Origin: Candidatus Auribacter fodinae | GTDB taxonomy: Bacteria; Auribacterota; Auribacteria; Auribacterales; Auribacteraceae | NCBI GenBank assembly: GCA_003599815.1 | Contig: QZJZ01000089.1 | Location: 1-36,194 of the forward strand | Length of the DNA: 36,194 bases | Direction of reading: 5' to 3' | Shown: positions 27,460-36,194 of the stretch, piece by piece | How positions within the stretch are numbered: the first letter of the stretch is position 1 | How the letters are laid out: the number at the start of each line of letters is the position of its first letter | Notes under the pieces: generated by a model | What the model was told of the DNA's origin: nothing | The model's database searches: none | Seen by the model: only the letters and a program-made list of their open reading frames with translations | Made by a program: the position numbers and the translations under genes

Positions 27460-28573
27460 GCCAACACGGCCCCGTCGGATCCTGCATGTGTTGTACTCCG
27501 CCCGAATTGCGGGAGCAGAAGAATACGTCCGCATGATTACAGCCGCTCTGGATCCCGCGAAGTTCGAGTCTACGGTCTGTTTTATGCATACCCATGATAC
27601 AATGGTTGACACAATGCGAAATGCAGGTGTACCGGTTAGGGTAATCGGCATGAAAAACGGACTTGATTTAGTGCGTTCCCTCCGCTTTCTTTCTTTTGTA
27701 CTACGCGAAAAATTTGACCTCATACATATTCATATGCCAAACGTATTAGCTGTTACATTCAGCCTTATGGCATGCAAAACCGTTATTTTGCACGAACATA
27801 CGATCGGAGCACACGCAAAACGAAGAAAACTCCTGCTGCCGTTGTTATTTAAGAAAATAAAAAAATTTGTCGCTGTATCACATAACACAAAAAACAACCT
27901 CCTCCGCCTCCAATCAATACCTGAACGGAAACTGACTGTTATTCATAATGGAATTGAGATTTCCAGATTTCAGGTTTCTTTTGATAAAGAAGAGTTTCGA
28001 AGACAGCATGGCATCAGCCCGAATACGTTTATTATAGGGTTTGTCGCCCGGCTGGAAGATGAAAAAGGATGCGATCTGCTGCTTACAGCATTGGCGAAAG
28101 TAAAAGAAAAAATAAACCGGGATTTTCATCTGTTACTGTTTGGACAAGGAAGCAAAGAAAAAGAATGGAAAGAACTAACAGCAGAGCTCGGACTACATGA
28201 GAATGTTACGTTTATGGGTGTACTGCCGGATATCACGCGTTATTTTAATATTTTCGATCTGTTTGTCCTGCCCTCGCGCCTTGAACCTTTCGGGCTGGTG
28301 ATACTTGAGGCAATGGCTTGCAGTGTCCCATCAATCGCATTCGAGGTTGGAGGCATACCTGAATTTCTCAGGCACGAACAGGACGGATACCTCATTCCCC
28401 CATTCGATACTGACATTATGGCAGACCGCATTATCTCGCTCATAAACAGCAATATCCTGCGCAACTCACTGGGAACCAATGCACGCAAAAGAGTCGAAGA
28501 TTTTTCTATCCGGAAAACCGTCAGACAGCTTGAATCGCTTTATTCTGAATTGCTTGAGGCAAAACATAATTAA
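27452..28573 (+). CDS. GT4-family glycosyltransferase (GT-B fold)
   Basis: The ATG at 27452 is preferred over 27389: it gives MTKPTRPRRILHVLYSARIAG, the normal GT4 beginning, and overlaps the upstream stop by eight bases like other pairs here. The longer form would add 21 residues inside the CapK-like gene. The product has 373 residues. IAGAEEYVRMI is the N-terminal nucleotide-side loop, GFVARLEDEKGCDLLLTAL begins the C-terminal Rossmann half, and LEPFGLVILEAMACSVPSIAFEVGGIPEFL holds the retaining-GT4 E-x7-E pattern (E278 and E286). Donor and acceptor are unknown. It is the last gene of the polysaccharide run and meets lptG tail to tail. Confidence 0.9.
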   Translation: MTKPTRPRRILHVLYSARIAGAEEYVRMITAALDPAKFESTVCFMHTHDTMVDTMRNAGVPVRVIGMKNGLDLVRSLRFLSFVLREKFDLIHIHMPNVLAVTFSLMACKTVILHEHTIGAHAKRRKLLLPLLFKKIKKFVAVSHNTKNNLLRLQSIPERKLTVIHNGIEISRFQVSFDKEEFRRQHGISPNTFIIGFVARLEDEKGCDLLLTALAKVKEKINRDFHLLLFGQGSKEKEWKELTAELGLHENVTFMGVLPDITRYFNIFDLFVLPSRLEPFGLVILEAMACSVPSIAFEVGGIPEFLRHEQDGYLIPPFDTDIMADRIISLINSNILRNSLGTNARKRVEDFSIRKTVRQLESLYSELLEAKHN

Positions 28574-29676
28574 GCGGCGGCTTTAATAAGATAACCGCCA
28601 AAACAAAGGAATGCGATGTTCGGTATCCATACCGCTATCACTGGCAGTAACATGCCCTGCTTCCCAAAAAAAAGCGATATAATAGATATGCCATAATACG
28701 CAAGAAAAATAATAATGCTTATCCCAATACCCTTGATAAAACCACCCCGTTGTGTCTTAACGGCAAACGGGATTCCGATCAGAATCGCGATAATACATAC
28801 AAAAGGAAATGCTATTTTATAATGCAAATCAACCTGTATTTTCCGGTATAGTACGGACCCTTTATTCTGCATTTTCAAATAACGGAGCAAAGCCCTGAAA
28901 TTCATTGATCCTATATCCCGCCTGCTATTTTCAAAATCCTCAGGGGTAACATTGTATTCCATAGTCAGGTTTTCAAACGGTTCAGGAGCACGGCCTGATT
29001 CGGTGTTGGTCATCGCCGGTAATCCGTCAGCAGTATAATGATAAATTGTACCGTTAAAGAATATCCATTTGCTGTTTTCCCACTTGGCATGCTCCGCAAT
29101 AACCTTTCTTCTCATATGCCCATCATCTGCAAATTCTCTCACAGTAACACCTTTCATTTCATTAACAGAGAAATCGTATTGCTCGATAAACCAGTCACGG
29201 TTCGCGGCTGGGTTCCTGAACGGGAATTTATTCCATAAGGTGGATACCTGCTGAGGCTCGTCGTCAAATATTTCCTGACGTAACGCTTTTTCCTCATATG
29301 AATAGCGGCAGACGATCTGATCGTTGATAAGAAAAACAACCAGTGAAAACACCGCCCCAATAATCAGAAACGGAGCAATGATACGGTCAATATGAATTCC
29401 TGATGCCCGCATGGCAACAATCTCGTGGTGGCGGTTCATTTGCCCCAGAGAATACAGGAGTGACAACAAAATCGCTATGGGAGTGCTGTTTATAAGAATA
29501 AAGGGCACATTAATGGAATAATATGTGAGGAGTTTAAAGAATGAGACTTTGTTCTTGATAATCATATCAAGATTAATAGACACATCATACGTAATATACA
29601 AAATGATGAATGCAAACATACAGTAAAAAAACGGTTTGAGAAAACTCTTTATCAGGTATGAATCTATCAGTCTCAT
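28570..29676 (-). CDS. lptG: LPS export permease LptG (YjgP/YjgQ family)
   Basis: A 368-residue inner-membrane protein of the YjgP/YjgQ family. It has three helices near the N-terminus (SFLKPFFYCMFAFIILYITYD, a second around residue 50 and a third, FLIIGAVFSLVVFLIND, near residue 105), a large periplasmic beta-jellyroll-like domain (about 125-265), then three C-terminal helices. With LptF it forms the transmembrane part of the LptB2FGC complex that extracts lipopolysaccharide for transport to the outer membrane. LptF and LptG are alike in sequence; I assign G by its second place in the pair, which is the usual order. The ATG at 29676 has AGAAGG upstream overlapping the lptF stop, nine bases away. 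Its stop overlaps that of the convergent GT4 gene. Confidence 0.88.
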   Translation of the reverse strand: MRLIDSYLIKSFLKPFFYCMFAFIILYITYDVSINLDMIIKNKVSFFKLLTYYSINVPFILINSTPIAILLSLLYSLGQMNRHHEIVAMRASGIHIDRIIAPFLIIGAVFSLVVFLINDQIVCRYSYEEKALRQEIFDDEPQQVSTLWNKFPFRNPAANRDWFIEQYDFSVNEMKGVTVREFADDGHMRRKVIAEHAKWENSKWIFFNGTIYHYTADGLPAMTNTESGRAPEPFENLTMEYNVTPEDFENSRRDIGSMNFRALLRYLKMQNKGSVLYRKIQVDLHYKIAFPFVCIIAILIGIPFAVKTQRGGFIKGIGISIIIFLAYYGISIISLFFGKQGMLLPVIAVWIPNIAFLCFGGYLIKAAA

Positions 29677-29685
29677 GAATGCCTT

Positions 29686-30846
29686 CTACTTGTATGCGAT
29701 TTTGTATATAAGGTACAGCCCCAATATACCAAGACATATATCAGGAATCCAGACAATTATTTCAGGATAAAATGCGGGTTTCTTTTCCAATGCCTTTCCG
29801 AACAATGTAAACCCGTAATGAATAGCAAACAAGGTCAGGCTTATAGGGATGCCTACGGTTTTTTCGCTCCGGTGGGTACGTATGCCCAGCGAGACACCGA
29901 TAAACAATAACCCAAGACAAGAAAACGCCAGAGACAGACGAGTATTTATTTCAGTCAACATCTTGGAAATTTCTTTAACCGCTTCTTTGTGTTGATACGG
30001 AGTGTATTCAGGCATTTCAGCCTTTTTCTGGGATATCATGGTTCGGAGTTCACGTATGGAATAGTCCTTCAGGCGTTTCGTATATTTCTTTTTACCGGAT
30101 AAGCTGTCTTCACCATCAAGCTTTAGCTCAATGGGAACCATCCCCATCTGAGCGTGAATGAAATTCGGCACACCCTCATTATTATTATCACTGGGTTGCC
30201 CTTTTGCCTGCTGTTCAACGATTACATCATTCAGTTTCAGTATAATCGCCTTTTTTTCCTGCGACACAGAAAAGGTTCCGCTTTCAGCTTTGATAAAGCG
30301 TGTCGGCTCATTCGCCGAGTTCTGCTGTATAGATACCTTGCTCATGTTTTTTCCGTCGATTTCATCAACGTATATGAGATAGTCATCAAAATAATCAATG
30401 AGCACTCCTGCTTCAAGCAGTGCTTCAGGAGATTCCGTACTGATCTGATATTTTAATTTTCGCAGTTCATAGTGACAATGCGGAAGCAGAACATCATTGA
30501 TAAATATACACGATCCTGTAAGCAGAAGGCTCATTATGACCGGCGCGAGAATAATGCGGAAAATATTGATCCCCGAAGCTTTCAAAGCGGTAATCTCGTT
30601 TTCCGCGGACAGTTGTCCAAATACAAGCAAATTCGCCGTCAGAAATGACATCGGGATAGCGTAGGCTAGCAGGTAAGGAATAGAGTATAAAAAAAACTTC
30701 CCGATAAAAATAACATTTATCTTGCCAATAAACATCTGCGCTATTTTAAACAATGTTCCGGTAAACAGAACAAATGTAAAAATAGTGAGTGTCAATGCAA
30801 ACGATATTAATAAGTTTTTAAAAATATAACGGTCGATTATTTTCAT
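29686..30846 (-). CDS. lptF: LPS export permease LptF (YjgP/YjgQ family)
   Basis: A protein of 386 residues from ATG 30846 (a GTG codon lies directly before it at 30849; a GAGG upstream could serve either). It opens MKIIDRYIFKNLLISFALTLTIFTFVLF and has the family's SAENEITALKASGINIFRIILAP loop, the cytoplasmic coupling region between helices 2 and 3. A periplasmic domain covers about 130-290, and three terminal helices follow (SLAFSCLGLLFIGVSLGI onward). It is the partner of LptG in the LptB2FGC lipopolysaccharide extractor. It is first in the pair and preceded by a plausible promoter. A non-conserved Asn/Gln-rich insert (KGQPSDNNNEG) lies in the periplasmic domain. Confidence 0.88.
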   Translation of the reverse strand: MKIIDRYIFKNLLISFALTLTIFTFVLFTGTLFKIAQMFIGKINVIFIGKFFLYSIPYLLAYAIPMSFLTANLLVFGQLSAENEITALKASGINIFRIILAPVIMSLLLTGSCIFINDVLLPHCHYELRKLKYQISTESPEALLEAGVLIDYFDDYLIYVDEIDGKNMSKVSIQQNSANEPTRFIKAESGTFSVSQEKKAIILKLNDVIVEQQAKGQPSDNNNEGVPNFIHAQMGMVPIELKLDGEDSLSGKKKYTKRLKDYSIRELRTMISQKKAEMPEYTPYQHKEAVKEISKMLTEINTRLSLAFSCLGLLFIGVSLGIRTHRSEKTVGIPISLTLFAIHYGFTLFGKALEKKPAFYPEIIVWIPDICLGILGLYLIYKIAYK

Positions 30847-30876
30847 CACATATGCCTCTATTTTTAAATTTGAGCT

Positions 30877-30905
30877 ATGTTACATGAATTTTTATGTGCT
30901 TGCAA
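30877..30905 (-). promoter_or_regulatory. possible sigma-70-type promoter of lptFG
   Basis: Reading the - strand, TTGCAA (30905-30900) and TAACAT (30882-30877) are separated by 17 bases, each matching four of six consensus positions. Transcription would start near 30870, about 25 bases before the lptF start. The match is moderate, and AT-rich sequence yields such matches by chance. Confidence 0.4.
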
Positions 30906-30964
30906 TCCTTTATGAATAAAACATGTCCTCACAATCTTTTTCGGTTATTCTCAGCAAGACACAT

Positions 30965-30993
30965 TTGACACTACAGTCAAAATGTACTATACT
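30965..30993 (+). promoter_or_regulatory. near-consensus sigma-70 promoter of the DUF4340-cyclophilin gene
   Basis: TTGACA (30965-30970) is a perfect -35 element, followed by a 17-base spacer and TATACT (30988-30993), five of six bases of the -10 consensus. Transcription would start near 31000, giving a leader of about 60 bases before the GTG start at 31061. This suggests constitutive, fairly strong expression. Confidence 0.8.
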
Positions 30994-31060
30994 GCATCAT
31001 TTATTGCATTTTGAAAACTAAATATACCTGATAATCAAACACAGAATGAGGAGGTTACCT

Positions 31061-32701
31061 GTGAAAAAAAGATCAATCCCAGTATTATTGATTTTTCTCA
31101 TCATTATTGGCGGTATTGGATTCTGGTTTTTCAGCAAGGAAGAAGATTCTACCCCTAAAACAGACACATCCAAAGTTCTCATTTTTCCTGACTTCAACCC
31201 TGCTGAAGCCGCCTCTATCAGCCTGCGAAAAGGCGATCAGAGTGTCCTTATGAAAAATATAGACGCATCATGGTTTGTCATTGAAGGATACGAAAAACCC
31301 GCTGACCCCATGGTCATTGAACAAACTCTTGAAAAAATCAATACCTTCAAGAAATATGATATCGTGTCTCAGAACAAAGACAAACAAGCCACTTTTGAAG
31401 TAGATAACGAAACAGGGCTTCATGTCATTATTTCCAATGCAGACAGTAGCGTCCTTGCCGACTTTTTTGTCGGAAAAAGCGGTCCGTATTACAACAGCAC
31501 TTACCTGCGCACAAAAGGATCCGACGAGGTTATATTGATTAATGACAACCTGAGAGCCGCATTCACGCCATGGACAGGAAAATGGGTTGACAGGACAATC
31601 TTCGATATCCCTCAGGATACCATCAGCCAGTTTGAACTCACTTTCGGCGGACAGACTGTACTGCTCCAAAAAGACCAGAACGGAAACTGGAACGGTGTTG
31701 CGCCAAAAGAATTCACTCCTAAAACTGAAGAGGTCAACAGGATGATCAGAGCATTTTCCACTCTGAAAACCAACGACTTCGCCCCCCCCGAAATCGCTAA
31801 TGTGGAAAACCCGGACGTCATCGTAAAAGCTACTCTCGACTCAGGAGAGGTTAAAGTCCTCCGCATCGGAGAGCAGGACAGCCAGAAACAATTTTTTGCG
31901 CAAAGCGATGACAAACCATACGTATATCTTCTGGCAGAGTACCGCGTGAATATGTTCAAAAAAGATGTAGACGAGCTTGCACAACCTGAAACCATTCAGG
32001 AAGCTATTGCACAAGAATCGCTGGTACAGGAAAATGAAAATGAAACGGTTGTAACTGATAACGATTCAAAAGCGGCCGGCGAATCTGAACCAAACAACGA
32101 ATCGCCGATATCAAAGGAAGAAAGCTCAGATTCCATACTGCCGTCACCTCCGGTGCACGACAACGACAGCGTAAATCAATCAAGCGAAAACGATAAAGGA
32201 GAACCAATGAGCTCGGCACAGATAATCGACGACAAATCGCTGCCAGTAGTAGTTATTGAAACAACAAAGGGATCTATCACCATTGAATTAAATGAAGATA
32301 AAGCTCCAAATACTGTCGCGAACTTTATTAATCTTGCAGAAAAAGGTTACTATAACGGACTTAAATTTCACAGAGTCATCAAAGATTTCATGATTCAGAC
32401 CGGCGATCCGGCCGGAACAGGCGCCGGCGGGCCGGGGTATACCTTCGCTGACGAATTTTCCGATTTAAAACATGACCGTGGAGTCATTTCCATGGCTAAC
32501 AGAGGCCCGAGCACAAACGGGAGCCAGTTTTTCATTACCCATGTTCCCACACCATGGCTTGACGGGAAACATTCCGTTTTCGGTAAAGTACTTGAAGGAA
32601 TGGATGTTGTAGATAAAATCGCACAGGGTGACGTTATGAGCAAAGTGACTGTTGCAAAAAAGCGGAATCACGAGTATAAACCGAAGGTCACAAAAGAATA
32701 A
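31061..32701 (+). CDS. membrane-anchored DUF4340 - cyclophilin-type peptidyl-prolyl isomerase fusion
   Basis: The GTG at 31061 is the likely start: AGGAGGT (31049-31055) lies six bases before it, whereas the in-frame ATG at 31046 would place that ribosome binding site inside the gene. The product has 546 residues. MKKRS followed by [18 protein letters not shown] anchors it in the inner membrane with the rest outside the cytoplasm. Residues about 30-300 match DUF4340 ([40 protein letters not shown]). An acidic Ser/Asn-rich linker covers about 303-382. Residues about 393-546 are a cyclophilin-type PPIase: [15 protein letters not shown] with catalytic R438, then GSQFFIT and [12 protein letters not shown]. 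Joining these domains is unusual. A well-formed internal start at 32207 could also give the isomerase alone. Confidence 0.85.
   Translation: MKKRSIPVLLIFLIIIGGIGFWFFSKEEDSTPKTDTSKVLIFPDFNPAEAASISLRKGDQSVLMKNIDASWFVIEGYEKPADPMVIEQTLEKINTFKKYDIVSQNKDKQATFEVDNETGLHVIISNADSSVLADFFVGKSGPYYNSTYLRTKGSDEVILINDNLRAAFTPWTGKWVDRTIFDIPQDTISQFELTFGGQTVLLQKDQNGNWNGVAPKEFTPKTEEVNRMIRAFSTLKTNDFAPPEIANVENPDVIVKATLDSGEVKVLRIGEQDSQKQFFAQSDDKPYVYLLAEYRVNMFKKDVDELAQPETIQEAIAQESLVQENENETVVTDNDSKAAGESEPNNESPISKEESSDSILPSPPVHDNDSVNQSSENDKGEPMSSAQIIDDKSLPVVVIETTKGSITIELNEDKAPNTVANFINLAEKGYYNGLKFHRVIKDFMIQTGDPAGTGAGGPGYTFADEFSDLKHDRGVISMANRGPSTNGSQFFITHVPTPWLDGKHSVFGKVLEGMDVVDKIAQGDVMSKVTVAKKRNHEYKPKVTKE
32197..32209 (+). 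promoter_or_regulatory. internal ribosome binding site and ATG at the cyclophilin boundary
   Basis: AGGAG (32197-32201, within AAAGGAGA) lies five bases before an in-frame ATG (32207-32209), residue 383 of the fusion. Translation from there would give a 164-residue free cyclophilin starting [11 protein letters not shown], a normal length for a cytoplasmic PpiB-type enzyme. Whether it is used is unknown. It may instead be a relic of a formerly separate gene. Confidence 0.55.
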
Positions 32702-32724
32702 CTTTTATATTTTCACTGTTTTAG

Positions 32725-32753
32725 TTGACGAATCAGGAGTATTTGCTTACAAT
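32725..32753 (+). promoter_or_regulatory. sigma-70-type promoter of the gap-pgk-tpiA-secG operon
   Basis: TTGACG (32725-32730) and TACAAT (32748-32753), each five of six consensus bases, are separated by 17 bases. Transcription would start near 32760, about 60 bases before the gap start. The region follows the fusion-gene stop with no hairpin, so read-through from upstream is also possible. Confidence 0.75.
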
Positions 32754-32817
32754 ACACGGGATTATTTTTGATTTTCATACTCATTGATTGAATAAACCTT
32801 AAATATGAAAGGAGTAG

Positions 32818-33819
<1,002 letters not shown>

Positions 33820-33864
33820 CTCGTAGATGATAACCATCGTGATATCTTTCAACGGGAGTAAATT

Positions 33865-35052
33865 ATGGCAAAGTTATTCATTGAAGACCTTGCGTTAAAA
33901 GGAAAACGGGTGCTGGTTCGCGTGGATTTCAACGTTCCGCTTGACGATAATCTTAACGTCACGGACGATACACGTATACAAGCATCATTGCCGACCATAA
34001 AATATATTATCAGCAAAGGCGGCAAAGCTATATTAATGTCTCATTTGGGGCGCCCGAAAGGTGCTGTGATTGATAGTATGCGCCTTGCCCCTGCCGGGAA
34101 ACGGCTCGCTGAGATTCTTGGCAAACCGGTTTCAATCCTTTCTGATTGTATCGGGGCAGAAGTACAAAAAGCTATCAATGCTATGAAAGACGGTGATGTC
34201 GCTCTTCTTGAAAATCTCAGGTTCTATGCGGAAGAAACAAAAAATGACCCTGATTTTTCAAAAAAGTTGGCTGAACTGGCTGACGTATATATCAACGATG
34301 CTTTTGGGAGCGCTCACAGGGCACATGCTTCCACAGAAGGTGTCACACGATACTTCAAACAGTCAGCATGCGGTTATCTGCTGAAAAAGGAAATTGATTA
34401 TCTCGGCAAAGCGCTTGAGTCGCCGGAACGCCCGTATGTCGCTATTATCGGCGGCGCGAAAATATCAGGAAAGATTGATGTTATAACCAGTCTGATGACA
34501 AAAGTCGACAGCCTGTTGATCGGCGGCGGTATGTCTTATACCTTCTTCCGGGCTATGGGCTACGAAATTGGCAACTCCATCGTGGAACCTGATCGCGTTG
34601 AAATGGCAAAGAACATACTTGATGAAGCAAAGAAAAAAGGCGTTGACCTTGTTCTCCCCGTTGATATCGTTGTTGCGGATGATATTACACCGGACGCTAA
34701 GACGGATGTTGTCGCGGCAGATAAAATCCCTGCATCGAAGTCCGGCGCAGATATCGGGCCGAAATCAATCAAACTGTTTGCTGATAAAATTAAATCAGCG
34801 AAAATGGTTGTATGGAATGGTCCTGTCGGGGTGTTCGAACTGGAACCGTTTGCTAACGGAACCAACAGCATAGCTAAAGCGATTGCTGAATCCGACGCTA
34901 TTTCCATTATTGGCGGTGGGGATTCCGTGGCGGCCATCAATAAGTTCAACCTTGCGGACAAGATCACCCATATTTCTACAGGTGGCGGAGCATCGTTGGA
35001 ATTCCTTGAAGGAAAGACACTGCCTGGTGTTGCCGCATTAACTGAGAAGTAA
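33865..35052 (+). CDS. pgk: phosphoglycerate kinase
   Basis: A 395-residue cytoplasmic enzyme that transfers the acyl phosphate of 1,3-bisphosphoglycerate to ADP. The family motif [11 protein letters not shown] (D21, N23) begins the substrate-binding domain. [16 protein letters not shown] and [13 protein letters not shown] follow. The nucleotide-binding half contains [13 protein letters not shown] and WNGPVGVFE, and ends with [14 protein letters not shown] and [13 protein letters not shown]. Length is normal for the family. GGGAG lies upstream of the ATG, and the gap from gap is 45 bases without a hairpin, so the two genes are probably co-transcribed. Confidence 0.98.
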   Translation: MAKLFIEDLALKGKRVLVRVDFNVPLDDNLNVTDDTRIQASLPTIKYIISKGGKAILMSHLGRPKGAVIDSMRLAPAGKRLAEILGKPVSILSDCIGAEVQKAINAMKDGDVALLENLRFYAEETKNDPDFSKKLAELADVYINDAFGSAHRAHASTEGVTRYFKQSACGYLLKKEIDYLGKALESPERPYVAIIGGAKISGKIDVITSLMTKVDSLLIGGGMSYTFFRAMGYEIGNSIVEPDRVEMAKNILDEAKKKGVDLVLPVDIVVADDITPDAKTDVVAADKIPASKSGADIGPKSIKLFADKIKSAKMVVWNGPVGVFELEPFANGTNSIAKAIAESDAISIIGGGDSVAAINKFNLADKITHISTGGGASLEFLEGKTLPGVAALTEK

Positions 35053-35073
35053 TAAACATTCTGGAGATATATA

Positions 35074-35829
35074 ATGAGGAAACCAATTATAGCCGGCAAC
35101 TGGAAAATGAACCTGAATGCTCAGGAAAGCGTTGCTCTTGTTACCGGTTTAAAACGTGAACTCGCTGGTGTAACTGATGTCGAGATAGCTGTATGTCCTC
35201 CGGCAACACTTCTGACTGCTGTTGGAAGCGCTATCGCCGGATCTAATATAGCACTCGGGGCACAGAATATGTACACACAGGACAGCGGCGCTTTTACCGG
35301 TGAAATTTCACCATTAATGCTGCTTGACGCAGGGTGCACCTATGTCATACTCGGACACTCTGAACGCCGCCAGTATTTCAATGAAACTGACGCATTTATC
35401 AACGAAAAAGCGAAAAAAGCCTTATCTCATGGCTTAATACCGATCATATGCGTTGGCGAAACACTTGAACAGCGCGAAGCGGGCATTACTGCTGATGTCG
35501 TCAGTACTCAGGTAAAAGGCTGTGTTGCCGGACTCAGCGCTGATGAAATGAAAAAATGTGTTATCGCTTACGAACCGGTATGGGCTATCGGCACAGGTAA
35601 AACCGCTACGACTAAACAGGCGCAGGAAGTTCACGCCATGATTCGCTCACTGCTTAAGAAAATTTTCAGTGACAATGTCGCTCAGGCTGTACGTATACAA
35701 TATGGCGGCAGTGTAAAACCGGATAATGTCTCCGAACTTATGGCTCAGGAAGATATAGACGGCGCTCTTGTCGGCGGTGCAAGCTTAAAAGTTGATTCGT
35801 TTGCAAAAATTGTTAAATTTAATGGATAA
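35074..35829 (+). CDS. tpiA: triosephosphate isomerase
   Basis: A 251-residue TIM-barrel enzyme that interconverts dihydroxyacetone phosphate and glyceraldehyde 3-phosphate. All catalytic residues are visible: K11 in AGNWKMN, H95 in ILGHSERR and E167 in AYEPVWAIGTG, the last followed by the mobile loop. The C-terminal phosphate-binding motifs IQYGGSVKP and GALVGGASL are intact. The start ATG follows TGGAGA, 21 bases after the pgk stop. It completes the lower-glycolysis cluster gap-pgk-tpiA. Confidence 0.98.
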   Translation: MRKPIIAGNWKMNLNAQESVALVTGLKRELAGVTDVEIAVCPPATLLTAVGSAIAGSNIALGAQNMYTQDSGAFTGEISPLMLLDAGCTYVILGHSERRQYFNETDAFINEKAKKALSHGLIPIICVGETLEQREAGITADVVSTQVKGCVAGLSADEMKKCVIAYEPVWAIGTGKTATTKQAQEVHAMIRSLLKKIFSDNVAQAVRIQYGGSVKPDNVSELMAQEDIDGALVGGASLKVDSFAKIVKFNG

Positions 35830-35871
35830 GTTACCTATATATTCATAAAGGTAATGTAAGAGGTAGATGTT

Positions 35872-36194
35872 ATGTACAGTTTTATAATGATTATATTCGG
35901 CGTATGTTGTCTGTTGCTCATGACCATTATTCTTATGCAGCCAGGCCGCGGTCAGGGGCTTGTTGGAATGTTCACTAGTGAAGGCGTTCAGTCCGTTCTT
36001 GGCGCACGCGCAATGGATATCCTTGAAAAAATCACGTGGGGTGGTGTTGCTGTGTTCTTTGGTATGACTATTGTCCTCACACTCATAACTACCGGACACA
36101 AAAGCTCAGTTGTTGATTCAGTCACGGACACTCCTCCGGCTCAGGAAGCTGTACAGCAAGCACCGGCAACCGCTACAAGAACCGTATTCGCGGT
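35872..36194 (+). CDS. secG: preprotein translocase subunit SecG (3' end outside the window)
   Basis: The ATG at 35872, with AGAGGT upstream, opens a frame that runs to the window end, giving 107 residues. MYSFIMIIFGVCCLLLMTIILMQ is the first membrane helix, followed by the SecG hallmark loop PGRGQGLVGMF and a second helix (WGGVAVFFGMTIVLTLITTG). After these two helices, which make up nearly all of the conserved family, there is a Pro/Ala/Thr/Gln-rich tail (TPPAQEAVQQAPATA) that continues beyond the edge. SecG assists SecYE in protein translocation. It lies 42 bases after tpiA, an arrangement common in bacteria, and is probably in the same operon. Confidence 0.93.
   Translation, partial: MYSFIMIIFGVCCLLLMTIILMQPGRGQGLVGMFTSEGVQSVLGARAMDILEKITWGGVAVFFGMTIVLTLITTGHKSSVVDSVTDTPPAQEAVQQAPATATRTVFA

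Noticed and set aside
31046-31060. In-frame ATG at 31046 as start of the DUF4340-cyclophilin gene
   Set aside because: The AGGAGGT ribosome binding site lies inside those first codons and is correctly spaced for the GTG at 31061, which also gives a cleaner membrane anchor.
35785-36099. 104-codon open frame on the - strand at the right edge
   Set aside because: It is antisense to a clear SecG on the + strand and has a His/Asn/Tyr-rich composition typical of a shadow frame.

Overview
The window reads as part of the chromosome of an uncultured diderm (Gram-negative-type) bacterium. LptF/LptG homologues (lipopolysaccharide export), many signal peptides and a PEP-CTERM sorting tail all point to an outer membrane. 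Large multidomain secreted proteins, an exosortase-type tail and a Wzx/Wzy-type polysaccharide locus are common in PVC-superphylum and allied lineages (Omnitrophota, Lentisphaerota, Kiritimatiellota, Auribacterota). The exact phylum cannot be fixed from the sequence, so that placement is inference. No tRNA, rRNA, CRISPR array, insertion sequence or phage gene was recognised, and no gap between genes exceeds 300 bases.

Left third (1-11785): a run of exported proteins, all on the + strand. It holds the 3' end of an unknown protein, a strong hairpin, a periplasmic Ig-like (PapD/DUF916-like) protein, a 1644-residue protein (degenerate TIM-barrel-like head, Ig and IPT/TIG modules, beta-propeller-like tail), a PEP-CTERM protein, and a 1526-residue protein (TIM barrel, Asp-box propeller, fibronectin-III, carbohydrate-binding-like module, calcium-loop motif). 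The two giants share a related N-terminal domain. A sodium/solute symporter follows (12035-14011), closed by a 16-bp hairpin.

Middle (14179-28573): an extracellular or surface polysaccharide locus. It has two GT4 and one GT2 glycosyltransferases, an O-antigen polymerase/ligase-like membrane protein, a pyruvyl-transferase-family protein, a Wzx-like flippase and a CapK/PaaK-like adenylating enzyme. It also has an asparagine-synthetase-like protein with a degenerate amidotransferase site (the only reverse-strand gene of the locus) and a 1187-residue secreted glycoside-hydrolase-like protein. Most + strand neighbours overlap by 1-8 bases, so they are probably co-transcribed and translationally coupled. 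The initiating sugar-phosphate transferase and the outer-membrane export proteins are not in the window.

Right third (28570-36194): lptF-lptG on the - strand, diverging from a gene that fuses a membrane-anchored DUF4340 domain to a cyclophilin-type peptidyl-prolyl isomerase. Then come the glycolytic genes gap-pgk-tpiA and the start of secG, cut by the window end. Promoters close to the sigma-70 consensus precede the fusion gene and gap.

The points most worth following are: (1) the DUF4340-cyclophilin fusion with a well-formed internal start at the domain boundary; (2) a strong excess of D-N-D-[S/T] tetrapeptides confined to three exported proteins; (3) the altered asparagine-synthetase-like enzyme beside a CapK-like ligase; (4) the paired giant surface proteins with a shared, diverged TIM-barrel head.
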